From Carex sylvatica (taxonomy: Eukaryota > Streptophyta > Magnoliopsida > Poales > Cyperaceae), in contig CAXKVR010000118.1 in assembly GCA_964058845.1 (NCBI GenBank), positions 84,501 through 148,500 of the forward strand: DNA of 64,000 nucleotides. Reading direction: 5' to 3'. How positions within the stretch are numbered: position 1 is the stretch's first letter; each line of letters starts with the position of its first letter. The notes under the pieces were generated by a model. The model searched no databases. It worked only from the letters and a program-made list of their open reading frames with translations, and was not told the origin of the DNA. Made by a program: the position numbers and the translations under genes. Below are positions 46,401-58,208 of the stretch, piece by piece.

Positions 46401-47060
46401 ACCATTTCAACCGATTAGCCATTGGTGACAACCAAACAATTACGGGATTTCCCAATTAATCAGCCGATTATTTCCAATTATGGCCGATTATTCCCGATTA
46501 ATCGTTTGGCAGTATCATGTCAGTCTTATAACACTACAGGCAACAAGCTTCTACAGCCTTTTATGGAAGCACAGGGGCGGAGCCAGACTTTCAATCATAT
46601 AAAATTTTCATGCTATACACACACATGACATTTATTCTAAATCATATATAAAATCATACACACACACACACACACACATACACACAGTCCAGATCCCCTG
46701 AAGTAACTCAAAGCAGATCCAACGGTCAGGATCTAAACTCAAAATTTGAGGTACCTCGGGGTAATATGAATGAGTGTGTACCCTCTAAGATATCTCAACT
46801 TTTGCGTGACTAACGTGTATGGTGCCTATTCAGGGATAGCACAGGGGGGAGTATTATGGGAGAGTATCTTCTGCGGAGCTTTTAATCTGGTCCGTTCGTT
46901 TTGATTGGACAGACCACATCAGAGGGTGCCTAAATTTTGAGATATGATCTGATCCGTCCGATCAAAACAAACGGACCAGATTAAAAGCTCCGCATAGCTC
47001 TGCAGAGAATACTCCGCAAAGGATAGCGTTCCGGAGTATTATTTGTGCAGAAAGTATTTA
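43465..47060. repeat. Cluster of related fold-back repeats
   Basis: At least five units lie at about 43465-43560, 43975-44180, 44630-44880, 44930-45130 and 46670-47060. Shared edge motifs are CGTATCCTC(C/T), GAAGTAACTCAAAG, AAACTCAAAATTTGAGGTAC and GTAAAAGATTCCC. Shared centres include TTTGAGATTCGTGCCAAGTT. Between them, GCAAAGACCCTCAGTAAGTATCATAAC occurs at about 44547 and 46290, and AAATAGCAGTCAATCAATACC at about 44365 and 46146. This suggests a larger local duplication as well. No protein-coding gene is supported. Confidence 0.75.
46860..47030. repeat. Long palindrome
   Basis: GCGGAGCTTTTAATCTGGTC (46875) and its complement GACCAGATTAAAAGCTCCGC (about 46975) form arms of about 34 perfect bases around GATTGGACAGACC. 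The outer bases GAGTATCTTCTGC and GCAGAGAATACTC extend the pairing after a short interruption. Confidence 0.88.
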
Positions 47061-48311
47061 AACGGTCGATACGAATCACATGCACACAAAGGCAGAGGAG
47101 GAGAGGAGAAGCACAAGAAGAAGAATAAATATGCCATAAACCCAAAATCCTTAAAAGCATCTCCATCCCAACAATTGAAATGAATTTCTAAATAACTGTT
47201 AACCATGGTTTAGAAATTTAAAGCCTCCAAAATACATGTACATTCTTACCCGGCTTCAACAGAGAACATTTTCATTCTTATACTTACAAAGCATCATTAG
47301 GTCTTCATCACAATAGATGCAATGCATATTTAAACAAATACAAATATTGAAAAGAACTTGTTTACCTGAAAAAAAAATATATTTACCATCGGAAGATCAA
47401 ATAGCAAATTCAAAAGCAACTTGCAGAAATTGATTGAAGAAAACAGATAAAACATCACAGAGATTCCCAATTAGACAGAGATCAGGTATACAGCGGCGAT
47501 GCGCATTCGATCTGCGGAGTTCCCAATCAAAGAGTTGAAGAGAGAGAGAGAGGCTCAATTCAAGTGGTTTTGGGCCTTACGGCCTGTCAAGATGCTCACG
47601 GAGTTCAGATCCAGTAAAGTAACTCAATTGTTGGGTTTTAAATCGGGACCGTCCGATTCGAATACGTGACAATCTATCCGAAATGGAGTGCAGATATTCT
47701 GAGCATAGAAATCCAAAGCAATCTTGAACGACGGATTCGAATCGGATGGTCTCAATCCAAAACCCAAGAGTTGGCTTTAGGGGATACGGACCCATGCTCA
47801 CGGACGGTCCAGATCTGAATTGAGATTCGTATCAGATTAAAACTGACGACGCAGATTTCATCGTAATATAAAGTCCCGTAGGCTGGGATTTTTCTCAGAT
47901 TCACACTTTGATCGGAAAACCCTTAAAATTTACACTAGTTAAGTGGAATTCGTCTTCGTTGCTTCAGTCACCAAACAAATGTAGCTTTCAAGCAGTGCGA
48001 AGATGGATTTATAGTTCCAACCAAGTAAGTCTTTTTCTAGTTGTACTTGTTATTCATAACAACACATACATTCACAATGTCAATTTTTAGGGTTTAATGG
48101 CAAGTGATGGAAATAAGAAATTAAAAAAAGCAGGAATAATTATTTTGGGTATATCAATTGAATTTGGTTTGCATATTGTTGTATATGGTTAAAAAAATTC
48201 AATTTCAAATCACTATTGAAATCATTTCTTGTTTTGTAAAATTAGGTTCTGATCAGAGCCTCAATTTCTTCCTTCCCAAATTTTCATCACTGGTGTTGGC
48301 TATAAGTTGCC
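47061..48311. other. Upstream region of the first SINA-like gene, including one fold-back repeat
   Basis: A fold-back unit at about 47585-47830 has TCAGATCCAGTAAAGTAACT at one edge and CGGACGGTCCAGATCTGAA at the other. TTTTGGGCCTTACGGCCTGT at 47565-47584 is repeated at about 56341, downstream of the second SINA-like gene. No gene is supported here. Confidence 0.5.
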
Positions 48312-50673
48312 ATGGTGAGGGTGAGGGGGAATGAGTCCGTTAGGCTTGCCATGGCGAACCGGATAAATCCTCAAAACAAAGGAGGAGAGACATCGAATCC
48401 TCCAATTCAAAGAGAAATGGGGGGAGGAGAGACTCTGAAACCTCCGTCTCAAAGAGAAATTGAGGGAGAAGAGACTACAAAACGTCCATCTTCAAGAGAA
48501 ATCGGAGGAGGAGAGACTCCGAATCCTCCGTCTCAAAGAGAAATTTTGGGCGGAGAGACTCCGAATCCTCCGTCTCCGAGAGGCTCGAAATCCTCCGTCT
48601 CCATTGCGAAGGAGAAGACGAAGCGGAGAAAGACTCTAAACAAAGGAGGAGAGACTTCGAATCCTCTTCCTATTCAAAAGGAGACTGGAGGAGGAAAGAC
48701 TCTAATCGAAGGAGGATATACTTCAAATCCTCCGAATCAGAGAGAAATCAGGGGAGGAGAAACTCCGAATCAGATTCAAAGAGAAATCGGGAGAGGAGAG
48801 ACTTCTAATCCTGCGTCTCCAAGTAAAATAGAGGGAGAAGAGACTTCTAATCCTTATCCTCCTCAAGAAGAGACTGGACAAGGGAGAGAGAAAGTCACTA
48901 TTGATACTGACTTACTGGACTGCTCCATTTGCATCAATCCCTTGTATCCTCCACTTTATCAGGTTTGTTTTTCAATAACATTCACTTTTTTGGTACAAGA
49001 ATTGCAGTTAAAATACAATCAAGTTTTGGTACAATAGAAGCATTTTTGTTAATTTTCACCTTAATTGCAAAAGCTAAAATTGAACCAATTTGCCTTTTAC
49101 TGTTGATTGTGTTTAAACGGCCATGTCGTAGTTAGTTTATGCTGGTAAAGACTACATGACTTGTTGACTTTACTTCCAACAATGTTCTATTTTTCATTTT
49201 TGTTTTTGAAAACACTCTGTCGAATTTAATCAGTTCTATTATTTCTCAGAAATTAGCAATCAAAATAGGACTTGTTTTTTTAATGATACAAGTACAATTC
49301 TTTTCACCTTAATTGGGTGCCTAATACATCCCTAGGCCTCGTTTTTATTATTTGTCAGAAATTTGCATTTGTGTGCTGGATTCTGATCTTGTTTGTACTT
49401 GTTAGAAGGAAATCAGGTTGGTAATTATGACAAATGTTTTTGTTCATTTCTTTGTTTTTAATTTGGTGACTTTATTTTTATGCCAAGAACATCGATTTCA
49501 TTTGAAATTAAGTCAAAAAGAATGATGAGTGTTTTTCTATTTGATGAATTGATATTTTTCTCCAAGACTTGATGATAGAAACAAACATAAGATATTTGTG
49601 GTTGAGATTGTAAATTCAGTAAAATGATTGTTGTTGAAATTTTTAATTCAATTTGGTACAACTTAAAAACATTTTTGGATTTTATCTTATATCGCAAATG
49701 AAAATACTGAACAAATTCACATACTTTTGACAGTGTATCAATGGTCACGTGGCATGTCCCTCCTGCTGGACTAAAGTACAATACAAGTGTCACATCTGCA
49801 ATATTCCTGTAGTGACCCACAACATCGCACTTGAGAAGGTTTTGGAAGCTGCACATGTCCCTTGCACTTACGCCAATTTAGGTTGCCAGAAGTCTGTGTC
49901 ATACTCACACAAGCAAGTGCACACGGATACGTGTGAATTTGCCCCGTCTTTATGCCCAATTTCAGGCTGTGCTCACAAGGCCTCTATAGGTGCATATTTT
50001 TGCTTGTCGATACTTTTTTGTTCTGGTATTAGTACAGCTAATCCACTAACATGTAAGCAAAACGTTGACCATAAGCACAAAAATACAGGGACAGTTTTAC
50101 TGGTTTACTGTTCTCGATTGAAACTTAAACTGCATATAGTACAGCTTACTAAAATCATTTGCCTTATGCGAGCCTTGATTGGCAAATCTTCATTTCTCAA
50201 ATTTTCTAACGAGAAGTTTGTTTATGCACAATGTTATAGGAGAATGGCGGGGACATTTTCTGAAATACCACCGGAACCCCTGCGTTCACTACGGTTATGG
50301 TCACTCCCGCACTATAAGATTTAATGAAGAGGATCCGTATTATACATTGTTTGGACCCGGTAAAGATTTGTTTCTGCTTGTGAAGGAATCCATTCCCAAT
50401 GTTGGGAATGCTCTCTCTTTATATTACATTGATGTTCCCGAACGGGGCCAAAATGTTTTCCCATATGAACTTGAGTTGGTTACTCGTGAGAATTGTATTA
50501 AAAGCTCAGTGCAATTGAAGTCGCAAGCCATTTCCATCAAGGAGTGGAAGAAAGCCAAAGTGTGTGATCGTTTCCTTTTGGTACCATTAGGGTTTACAAA
50601 GAGAAATATGAAAATGCATGTTTTAATAAATAATGAGTTGGATGAAGAGTCAGAAACAAGTTTGTCAGACTGA
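48312..50673 (+). CDS. SINA-like RING E3 ubiquitin ligase, gene 1 (three exons)
   Basis: Exons are 48312-48962, 49734-49989 and 50240-50673, giving 446 residues. All introns are GT-AG and phases agree. Exon 1 encodes a disordered, Gly/Glu/Thr/Pro-rich region built of about eleven 13-15-residue repeats (pattern GGETxNPPxQREI), then the first RING cysteines. The RING finger (Cys204, Cys207, Cys218, His222, Cys225, Cys228, Cys236, Cys239) is split by intron 1. Next comes the SIAH-type zinc finger with exact spacing: C261-x6-C268-x11-H280-x3-C284-x6-C291-x4-C296-x11-H308-x4-H313. Exon 3 is the rest of the SINA domain. Such proteins attach ubiquitin to targets for the proteasome and usually dimerise. 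All zinc ligands are present, so activity is plausible. An alternative start at 48351 (MANR) matches the start of gene 2 better. Confidence 0.92.
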
Positions 50674-51414
50674 AGAAAGTGACCTTCTTTTACAGATGGT
50701 TCTATCTATGTAACTCATGTCATTAACCTCCTTGTTTTAGAATTCTATATTGTTAGTTATCTGATTAATCATGATTTTCTTGAAATGAAATTTTTAACTG
50801 GTAAGTGATATGCTGCTGGTAATTTAGTTGTCTAAATTTGAATATAAGTATATTAAGGTCTTTAATTTGAAACTTAAAAGATTCAGTTTAGTTTCTATGA
50901 CGAGGTGTTGTGTCTGTTCAGCTTGCTGTTGCTACTGTGGTTATGGTTGTTGTTGTTGCTGAGATGGGACTACATTTCTGAATATCACCATGTCCATGTC
51001 TGAATCTGATTATTACCTTAGAACTTGAATTTTCTGGCTTATCAAATAAAGTGTATGCATTTATTTTATTTTTATCCAATTAATAAAGGGGGAGGAATTG
51101 ATTTCAGTGGCCCTTTCTGTGTATGTATTCGTGGAATGGGTCAGAAAATGGGGAACAGTGACCTGCTACACTGATGCTGGGCATTTGGGGAACCTTGGTT
51201 TCAAGGCACGCTGTCTACTATCCTGTCCACCGCTGACCACAGGTCGTTACTGTTACTGGTAAAGGATCTAGTGGATACTGAAACTGCTACATGGAATGTC
51301 CAGGTTTTCGGCTATGCCAATTGCATGAACATTCTGACAACAGTTCAGCTGCCAGTCAAGCAAAAAATGGGATTTCTTTGTCAAGGTAATATAGAGAAAT
51401 CTAACTGTTACAGA
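50674..51414. other. 3' flank of SINA-like gene 1 and unassigned DNA
   Basis: TATATTAAGGTCTTTAATTTGA (about 50845) through TTTAGTTTCTATGACGAGG matches the flank of gene 2 at about 56158, so the duplicated unit includes about 250 bases past the stop. A frame at 51271-51474 (ATWNVQVFGYANCMNI) looks protein-like in composition, but I do not recognise it and its upstream frame has stops. Confidence 0.5.
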
Positions 51415-53460
51415 GATGTAGTACTATACTATCTTGAGCAGAGCAATCATATAATTTTTTTTAATATGCTTTGATATATATTTATTCTCAAGTTTTATTC
51501 CTTGGACCTTTGAGTGACTCCTCTCCATTTCTTCTACAAAGGAGACATCCATTTCATATTTGTTGAATTCTGGTCTCATCTGTTTACACAAATAACAATT
51601 CATTTTCATCATTATAAAGAAAAGGTTAAAATTTTGATATGATTATTCGCCTCTACATTATGCCTAAGGTAACTGGAGAATACAAATCAGATTTAGAGAG
51701 TAAAATAAAATAATTGCTCAAGAGGGATAAACAAAACTTTACACAAAAGGAGGAACAAAAAAAATAGTGGCAAATGTTTTTATTAGCAATCAGTGTAGCA
51801 GGTCACTGTTCCCCCAATTTATTACCCATTCCACGAAAATCAGATAATTTATTTTTAAGGAGATTGTTCAATAGAAATGTGGGGCTCATGTAAACGGATC
51901 AAACTCTGGCGGTCAGGTATTTGTTATAATTTTTTGGATACAAATAGTTTCAAATATGATCATATGATCATATGATCAATAAGATGTTAGATGGATACAA
52001 ATACAGATACAAATACAATTTGAAAAATTTTAAAACAATGATGGTAATTTAAATTGTTTTGTGAAAATAAAAATGTAGGTTGGATAAATAATGTTGGCAT
52101 CGTAATTTACAAGCAAAATGCATTGACATTATCAAATGTCTTTGTTCTTAGGTGGTACGTAAATATTCAAATAGTGTGTGCAGCCGTTTTGTTCAAATAG
52201 TTTATTCATATAGTGTTGCTTCTAGTGAACAACATGGGTATGTTTGGATATATTAAAAATAGAGGTTATTCTAAAATAACGGTTATTCGGAATAATAATA
52301 TACATTTGTTCACAAAAATGCTTTTAGCTAGTGAACAACAAAGGAAAAAAACAGCTCCAGAACCGGATATTACTTGAGTCCCACGAGGGAAAGATAAATA
52401 AAAGAGATTCCTTTATACACTACAAAATTTTCAATATTGTGAAGTTTGCGAAGATAATACATGCAGTATCCGTCTGAATATTAATTGGTATAGCCAAAAA
52501 CCTAGTTACCCGAATTCACTGTTTTCTAGATAGATACAAATCAACCAATTTGACCTATTTAAAAATAATAATTTTGTACTTATCTAATAAATAACAAAAA
52601 AAATATAATATTTGATATCCAGATACATGTTAATATAGAGATCATGCATATTAAGCGGTTTAGATCAATTGTCTAAACTTTAAAAACATAGATAAAAATG
52701 TGAGACACAATTGAGATATGAGAAACATAAAATATTTGAAGTTTTGAACCCAACTCAATATAACGAGTAGAACTAGGGTGCTCTTAAGTTCACCAGCTCC
52801 TTGGTGAACTCAAGTCTAAAACTCATCGAATCGGCTTTAAATGACGAATTTGAACTGTTGAAATCCGCCCACCTTATAAGTGATGCATCTACGTATGAAA
52901 ATTTTAACATTCGAATTAATTTAGTATAAAATCAAGCGGTCAAAATTAGAAGGTTAAAAATTAGTTTTAATGCATTCATTTTTTGAAATTTTTTTGACCA
53001 CTTAACTCTATGCAAAATTAATTTTTTTTTACATGTAGACGTATCACTCGTAAGGTAGGCGGATTACAATGGTTTATATTTGTCATTTGAGACTGATTTG
53101 ATAAGTTTTAGACTTAAATTCACCAACAAGCTTAATAAAATTAAGAACACCCTAGTTCTACTCCAATATAACAAATATTTGTCGAAAGGAAGATAGATGA
53201 TGATTTTTTGTCATAAAAGGAAGAATTAATAATTTCAATTTCTTTAATTACCAAATTTGGTCATAAAATATCCAAAATTTAGTCGTAGGAGATTCCTTTT
53301 TTTTTTTTTTCTTTTTTTCTTTTTTCTGTTTCTTTATGCACTAATGAAGTCTCCTAATCAGTCATGTAACATCCAATCAGAAAACATTCATTTATGCATT
53401 GATGCAAATTCCTTTAAATTTTGAATTTTCTGATCGAGTTTCGAGACCTGCAATCCTTTT
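51415..53460 (+). repeat. Duplicated segment, copy B (partner 34620-40000)
   Basis: It matches copy A piecewise from ACTATCTTGAGCAGAGCAATC (51427) to GACCTGCAATCC (about 53446). It lacks the Helitron and the fold-back MITEs found in copy A. It carries its own MITE at 52765. Stretches of copy A between 37.4 and 39.3 kb have no counterpart here. No gene is recognised. Confidence 0.82.
52765..53163. mobile_element. Mutator-type MITE, 399 bp, with perfect 9-bp target duplication
   Basis: The ends GAGTAGAACTAGGGTG and TAGTTCTACTC are inverted. CAATATAAC occurs on both sides (52756-52764 and 53164-53172). The element is homologous along its length to 11218-11630. The paralogous site at about 39683 lacks it. 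No coding capacity. Confidence 0.93.
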
Positions 53461-54635
53461 TACTAGTTTTCCTTAAGTTCATAAGAGAAAAGACAATATC
53501 TATTACATTTGTGTCTAAATATCGATCCATTATGTGTTTAAGAAATTATAGATAAATGTAGATATATTGGTTTAATATATTTTTGGAAAAAAAAAAAAGA
53601 GGTTCATTTTATGTGTAGTTTAAGGTTATTTTTTTTGTATTCTTAACGAGAAAAGTATATTGCTTACCTCTTAAAATAAATGCTGCGTTTACAATAATGC
53701 TTTTAAAAATTTGGATAATCTATATTAAAATATTGCCATATTTTCATTTTGGTTTTAGAAAATAATATAATTGATTTTGTGTTGATAAAGCCATAAAATA
53801 TTGCATCGCAATTTCTATTATTATGAAATTGCAACAAAATAAAAAAAAAGTTGTCCCCAGTTTTCTTGTATGGAACATATATATAAGAAGATACAAAAAC
53901 GATTATGTACGTAAAAATCAATGTTTTTTAAAAAAAAAAAAATTTATTATACACAAGTTTTATAATTAGTTGTCTTGTGTTTTATAAATTTGGAAAATTG
54001 GTATGAGCGTGTTATTCTTGAAATTTGTTTGTTGATGTTCTCATAAATATGTTTATATATGTTATATATATATGTTATAAATATGTTTATAAATATGTTC
54101 ATAAATATGTTTATATATGTTATATATATATATATAGGAGTTTAAAATGTACAAGTAGCTATCCATAAATAGAGGGACAAATTGAGCAAAATCCTCAAAA
54201 ATAGAGGGACTGCTTGATCCATTTCTCTCTCGCCAACAATAACTCAGGGAAAGCGACAAGGACAAGTTGAAGGAGACCGGCATCGGAGCCCTCTTCTGCT
54301 GCCAACAATTCTCTCTTTATCTCTCTCTCTCCAGCGATCGTAAAGCATTGGTATAGGTTAGTTTTGTTGAATCTTCTCGTGACATCAATCTTCTTTTCTT
54401 GTTGATGTGAAAATCTTTTTGTAGGGTTTAATAACCTACTGAGAACAAGTAACATGACCAGTAGCCATTATATTCTTACATTGAGATGTTGTCCATTTAC
54501 TGAATTTGTCCTACGAATAGCTGCATTGAACTCCTTTCATATCCCATTTTGACATAGTTCTCGTTGATGGTAGGGTTTTCAAAGAGAGACTTGCCTGTCT
54601 CTCTTTGTTTGAACAGGAGACAGCCAGGGGTTGCC
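53461..54635. other. Intergenic DNA and leader of SINA-like gene 2
   Basis: An A/T microsatellite of TATGTTATATATATATG and TGTTTATAAATA units lies at about 54045-54140. An in-frame ATG at 54564 could extend gene 2 by 24 residues. No separate gene is supported. Confidence 0.5.
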
Positions 54636-56040
54636 ATGGCGAAGCCGAAGCTGAAAATGAAGCAAAGAAAGACTAAAAACGAAGGAGGAGGAAACACTTT
54701 GAATCTTCCTCCTCCTCAAAAAGAGACTGGAGGAGGAGGAGAGACTTTGAATCATTCGTCTCATCAGAGAGAAATTGGAGGAGGAGAGACTTCGAGTTCT
54801 GCGTCTTCAATAGAAATCAGTGGAGAAGAGACTTCAAATCATTCTCTAACTGAAGGACGGGAAGAGATTGGAGTCACAACCGATCCCTACTTACTAAACT
54901 GCTCCATTTGCACCAATCCCTTGTGCCCTCCACTTTATCAGGTTTATTTTTCAATTTTATTCTCTGAAAATTTGTATCTCTCATGCAAATTAATGCATGC
55001 AAAAACTGGAAGCATTTTTTGTTTTCATATTATATTGCAAATGCAAAAAACTGAACAAATTCATGTACTTTTGACAGTGCATATCGGGACATGTAGCGTG
55101 TACCACCTGCTGGTCTAAAGTACAAAACAAGTGTCCCACCTGCAATAATCCTATAGGGTCCCGCATCATCGCACTCGAGGTGTTGGAATCAATACATCTC
55201 CCTTGCATTTACGCCAATTTAGGTTGCGGCCAGTGTTTTTCGTACTCACAGATGCAAATGCACACTAAAACGTGTGAGTTTGGCCCGTCTCTATGTCCAA
55301 TACCAGGATGTGCTCACAAGGCCTTTTCAGGTGCACATTTTTGCTGGTCAATACTTTTTTTTCCTTGGCCGGTATCAGTACAACAAATCTACTAAGACAA
55401 AAATGCATTGTTTAAAATTGTGAAATGGTTGTGGTACCAAGTATTGGTTGGTACTGCATGTAGTACAGCTTACTATAATCATGTCTTATAGCAAAACTTG
55501 ATTTCTCAAATTTTAAGACGAGAAGTTTTCTTGCAAAATCAAACTTTATTTTGGTTCCTGATTTATTTGTTTATGCACAACATTGTAGGAGAATGGCGGG
55601 CACATTTTCGGAAAGACCACTGGAACCCTGGCCCTAACTACAGCGACGTCGGTAGTTTTTACAGTTATGGTCAACCCTGTCATATACTACAATTTGATGA
55701 AGAGGTTCTTTATTATACCTTACTTGGACCCGGTAAAGATCTGTTTTTGCTTGTGAAGGAACCCTCGAGTGTTGGGTATGCGCTCTTTTTGTATTACATT
55801 GATCTGCCCGATGAGGGCCAAAATGTTTTCCCATATGAACTCGAGGTGATTACTCATGATAATTGTATTATGAACTGTGATAATTGTATTACAAACTACA
55901 TGCAACGTAAGTCGAAAGCCGTTTCCATCAAGGAGTGGAAAAGAGGCGAAGTGCGTGATTTTTCCCTTTTGTTACCATTAGGGTATGATTGGCGAAGTAC
56001 GAAGGTACATGTTTTAATAAATAAAGAGTTGGATATATAG
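54636..56040 (+). CDS. SINA-like RING E3 ubiquitin ligase, gene 2 (three exons)
   Basis: Exons are 54636-54941, 55078-55330 and 55589-56040, giving 336 residues. Splice positions and phases equal those of gene 1, so the two are tandem duplicates. Exon 1 holds only about four GGET-type repeats, against about eleven in gene 1. The RING ligands are Cys89, Cys92, Cys103, His107, Cys110, Cys113, Cys121 and Cys124. The SIAH-type finger has the same exact spacing from Cys145 to His197. Relative to gene 1, one lysine codon is missing in exon 2 (before VLES), and exon 3 has short insertions (for example GSFYSYGQ and a repeated NCDNCITN stretch). Intron 1 is only 136 bases, against 771 in gene 1. The start MAKPK lies in GCCATGG and is shared in context with gene 1. 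The expected role is ubiquitin transfer to unknown substrates; it looks intact. Confidence 0.92.
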
Positions 56041-57559
56041 ATGATGTTTTTTCTAGGATGAATTAAGCAACAATGCTTGCCTTTGTTTGTCATTTGATGG
56101 TGGACTTCTGTTGTAATTTGCTTCTTGTAATGAAGTTATTCAAAATTTGAATTTAAGTATATTAAGGTCTTTTATTTGAACTTAAAGTGAAGTTTAGTTT
56201 CTATGAGGAGGCATTGTGTCTGTCTCTTTTCTTCAAAATAATGCGGAAACTCAGAGCGACTATGGTGAGGGTTTCTCTGCGTCAGCATGGCAGCTCCGGT
56301 CTGTGGAGATACCAATCAAACAAATGGAGAAAGGATCAATAATTTGGGCCTTACGGCCTGTTTAAGCCCAACTGGTCATGGCCCCTCAAATCAATAAGCA
56401 GCATTTATTTTGTAAAAGAAAAGCCTTATCCTTAGGTTAGTCAACATATGCATGTTACAGCGACTTTACCAACTAAATCTTTTTATATACCCACGTGCCT
56501 AAAGGTTCATATTGGTACCGTATTGGTACCGGAACGGACTGGTGCAAGGATGTATCAGACTTCTGCTAAATAGATTAGAATCAATTTGAAATCAAAACAC
56601 ATCTTCAGTTGTGCAATTAAACGACCAACATTACGAATCACTCGTTCATACAACCAAGTTTCTTTTCTTCAAACTAACTTTACCCCCACAATTCTGCAAA
56701 ATTAAGTTTAATCTCTAATGCAAAAAAATAAAATGAAAATTGTACGTGCAACTAATATTCAATTTCCCAATTTAAACTTAATTAAGATCCAGATGAAAAC
56801 ATAGTTAAAAACAATAGTTGAAGGATAATTAATCGAGCACAATATTTCAGCGGTAATATTTTCAGACTTAATTAGTTCTAATAAAGATAAAATACAAATT
56901 GATATGTGTAGTTTATTAAATTTTTATCTAATAAAAAATAATGCTTGGTTGGGAATTCACACATCATATAATAGATTATTCTTCTGGATGTCCAATTTTT
57001 CATACCATTGACTCTAAGCAAGAAGCACATGCTACAAATTTAATGTGAACGCTGATCACTGGATGGGTATTAGGCTTTTAATTATTTAACTCAATTTTGG
57101 AGTTTTAAATTCAGAAGGAACTGGGCATGAAATTGACCAATTAATATAATTGAAGGTGTATTTCACTTTTTGGAAACAAAAAATTATTGAGCATGTTTTA
57201 GTTTTACTTCTACAGGGAATATTTCTAATGGCAACATCTAGCTATTTCTTTAGCATATGTGAACAACAAACAAAAATTGCATTAGCAAAGACAATTGTGA
57301 GTTTCACACAATTCATGCTTTAGTTTCAAGTATTAAACTTTAGAAGTTAGCATGAATTTGATTAATTTATTGCCTATATATATATATATTATAATCAATA
57401 ACCAGAGAGCATTTTATAAGAAGAGAAACAAGGAAGAGGAATATATTATATATGTTTATTTTATTCCAGTTTATTCATTGTGCAAAATACAGTTTGTTAC
57501 CACATTATTTCCTTCCCATAAAACTTATGATTCTAATAAAACACAATTACTAATTACAA
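56041..57559. other. Region between the SINA-like and Kunitz inhibitor arrays
   Basis: 56120-56230 is duplicated 3' flank of the SINA-like unit. TGGGCCTTACGGCCTGT (about 56345) repeats the motif upstream of gene 1. From about 56740, text such as GAAGGATAATTAATCGAGCA belongs to the 3' flank of the Kunitz unit and recurs at 63448. AATAAA signals on the minus strand around 57450-57475 probably serve the Kunitz gene. Confidence 0.55.
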
Positions 57560-58159
57560 TCATGAATCTGCTTTTCCTTTCTGGAACATAACTGGGAAAG
57601 GATCACCATTCAAGCCTAGCAGCCTCTTCTCACCTTCATAAAACAGACCCAAATCCCCACACTGCGGCCTACAAATGTCACACACAGTTGGACAGAATAC
57701 CAGCTTGTAGTAGTTGTCTTCATTTTCCCATTTCTGTATCGTAAACCAATTACTCAGCGTCTCCTTCCCTGGATTTCCATTTGTCCCTCCGGTAATAACA
57801 TATCCCTTATCGAGTTTCCATGTCAATGACATGATACATGTTGTAATAGCCTTAAACTCTATGTTGATATCGGTGGATAGGCGAACAGCTAATTCTTTCG
57901 AATTTTTGGGATGAAAGATCAAGGGTAAGCCTTTGTCGAGCTCATTGTTCCTTTGAGCTACATAATAAGGGCATAGTTGGTCATTGTGTTGAGTAATGGC
58001 TAGGCCACCGCCACGGCCACGGATTACTGGCAAAATGTAATATCGGTTTGTTGCGATTAAAAGATCGCCGTCGGTGTCGTACACTGAGTCAGCATTGGAA
58101 GTGAGAGATAAAAATAGTAAGGTTACAAGAAGAGAGAAGGAAAAGAGTTGAAATTTCAT
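57560..58159 (-). CDS. Kunitz-type protease inhibitor, miraculin-like, copy 1
   Basis: An intronless gene for 199 residues of the soybean trypsin inhibitor (STI, MEROPS I3) family. Residues 1-23 form a signal peptide ending TSNA, so the product is secretory. The Kunitz signature runs from V26 to I42 (VYDTDGDLL, then YYI). Cys63 and Cys108 should form the first disulphide. Cys156, 160, 163 and 167 (FCPTVCDICRPQC) match the extra-cysteine pattern of miraculin-like members. The loop equivalent to the reactive site reads FHPKNSKELAV and lacks the classic arginine of soybean inhibitor, so target specificity is uncertain. The C-terminus has the usual GLNGDPFPV. Such proteins block insect or endogenous proteases. 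It is one of two tandem copies; the other is at 59769-60374. Confidence 0.97.
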   Translation of the reverse strand: MKFQLFSFSLLVTLLFLSLTSNADSVYDTDGDLLIATNRYYILPVIRGRGGGLAITQHNDQLCPYYVAQRNNELDKGLPLIFHPKNSKELAVRLSTDINIEFKAITTCIMSLTWKLDKGYVITGGTNGNPGKETLSNWFTIQKWENEDNYYKLVFCPTVCDICRPQCGDLGLFYEGEKRLLGLNGDPFPVMFQKGKADS

Positions 58160-58200
58160 TGTATAAAGTTTTGATGAAAGTAGTATATAGTCTTGATGGG

Positions 58201-58208
58201 TATATATA
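58201..58208 (-). promoter_or_regulatory. Candidate TATA box of Kunitz copy 1
   Basis: TATATATA lies about 42 bases upstream of the start codon on the minus strand, implying a short leader. The same arrangement is conserved in copy 2. Confidence 0.6.

Noticed and set aside
49458..49856. Minus-strand frame of 132 residues
   Set aside because: It is the complement of intron 1 and exon 2 of SINA-like gene 1.
51271..51474. Frame with protein-like sequence ATWNVQVFGYANC
   Set aside because: I cannot link it to a family. The sequence before it in frame contains stops, and no splice model joins it to anything.
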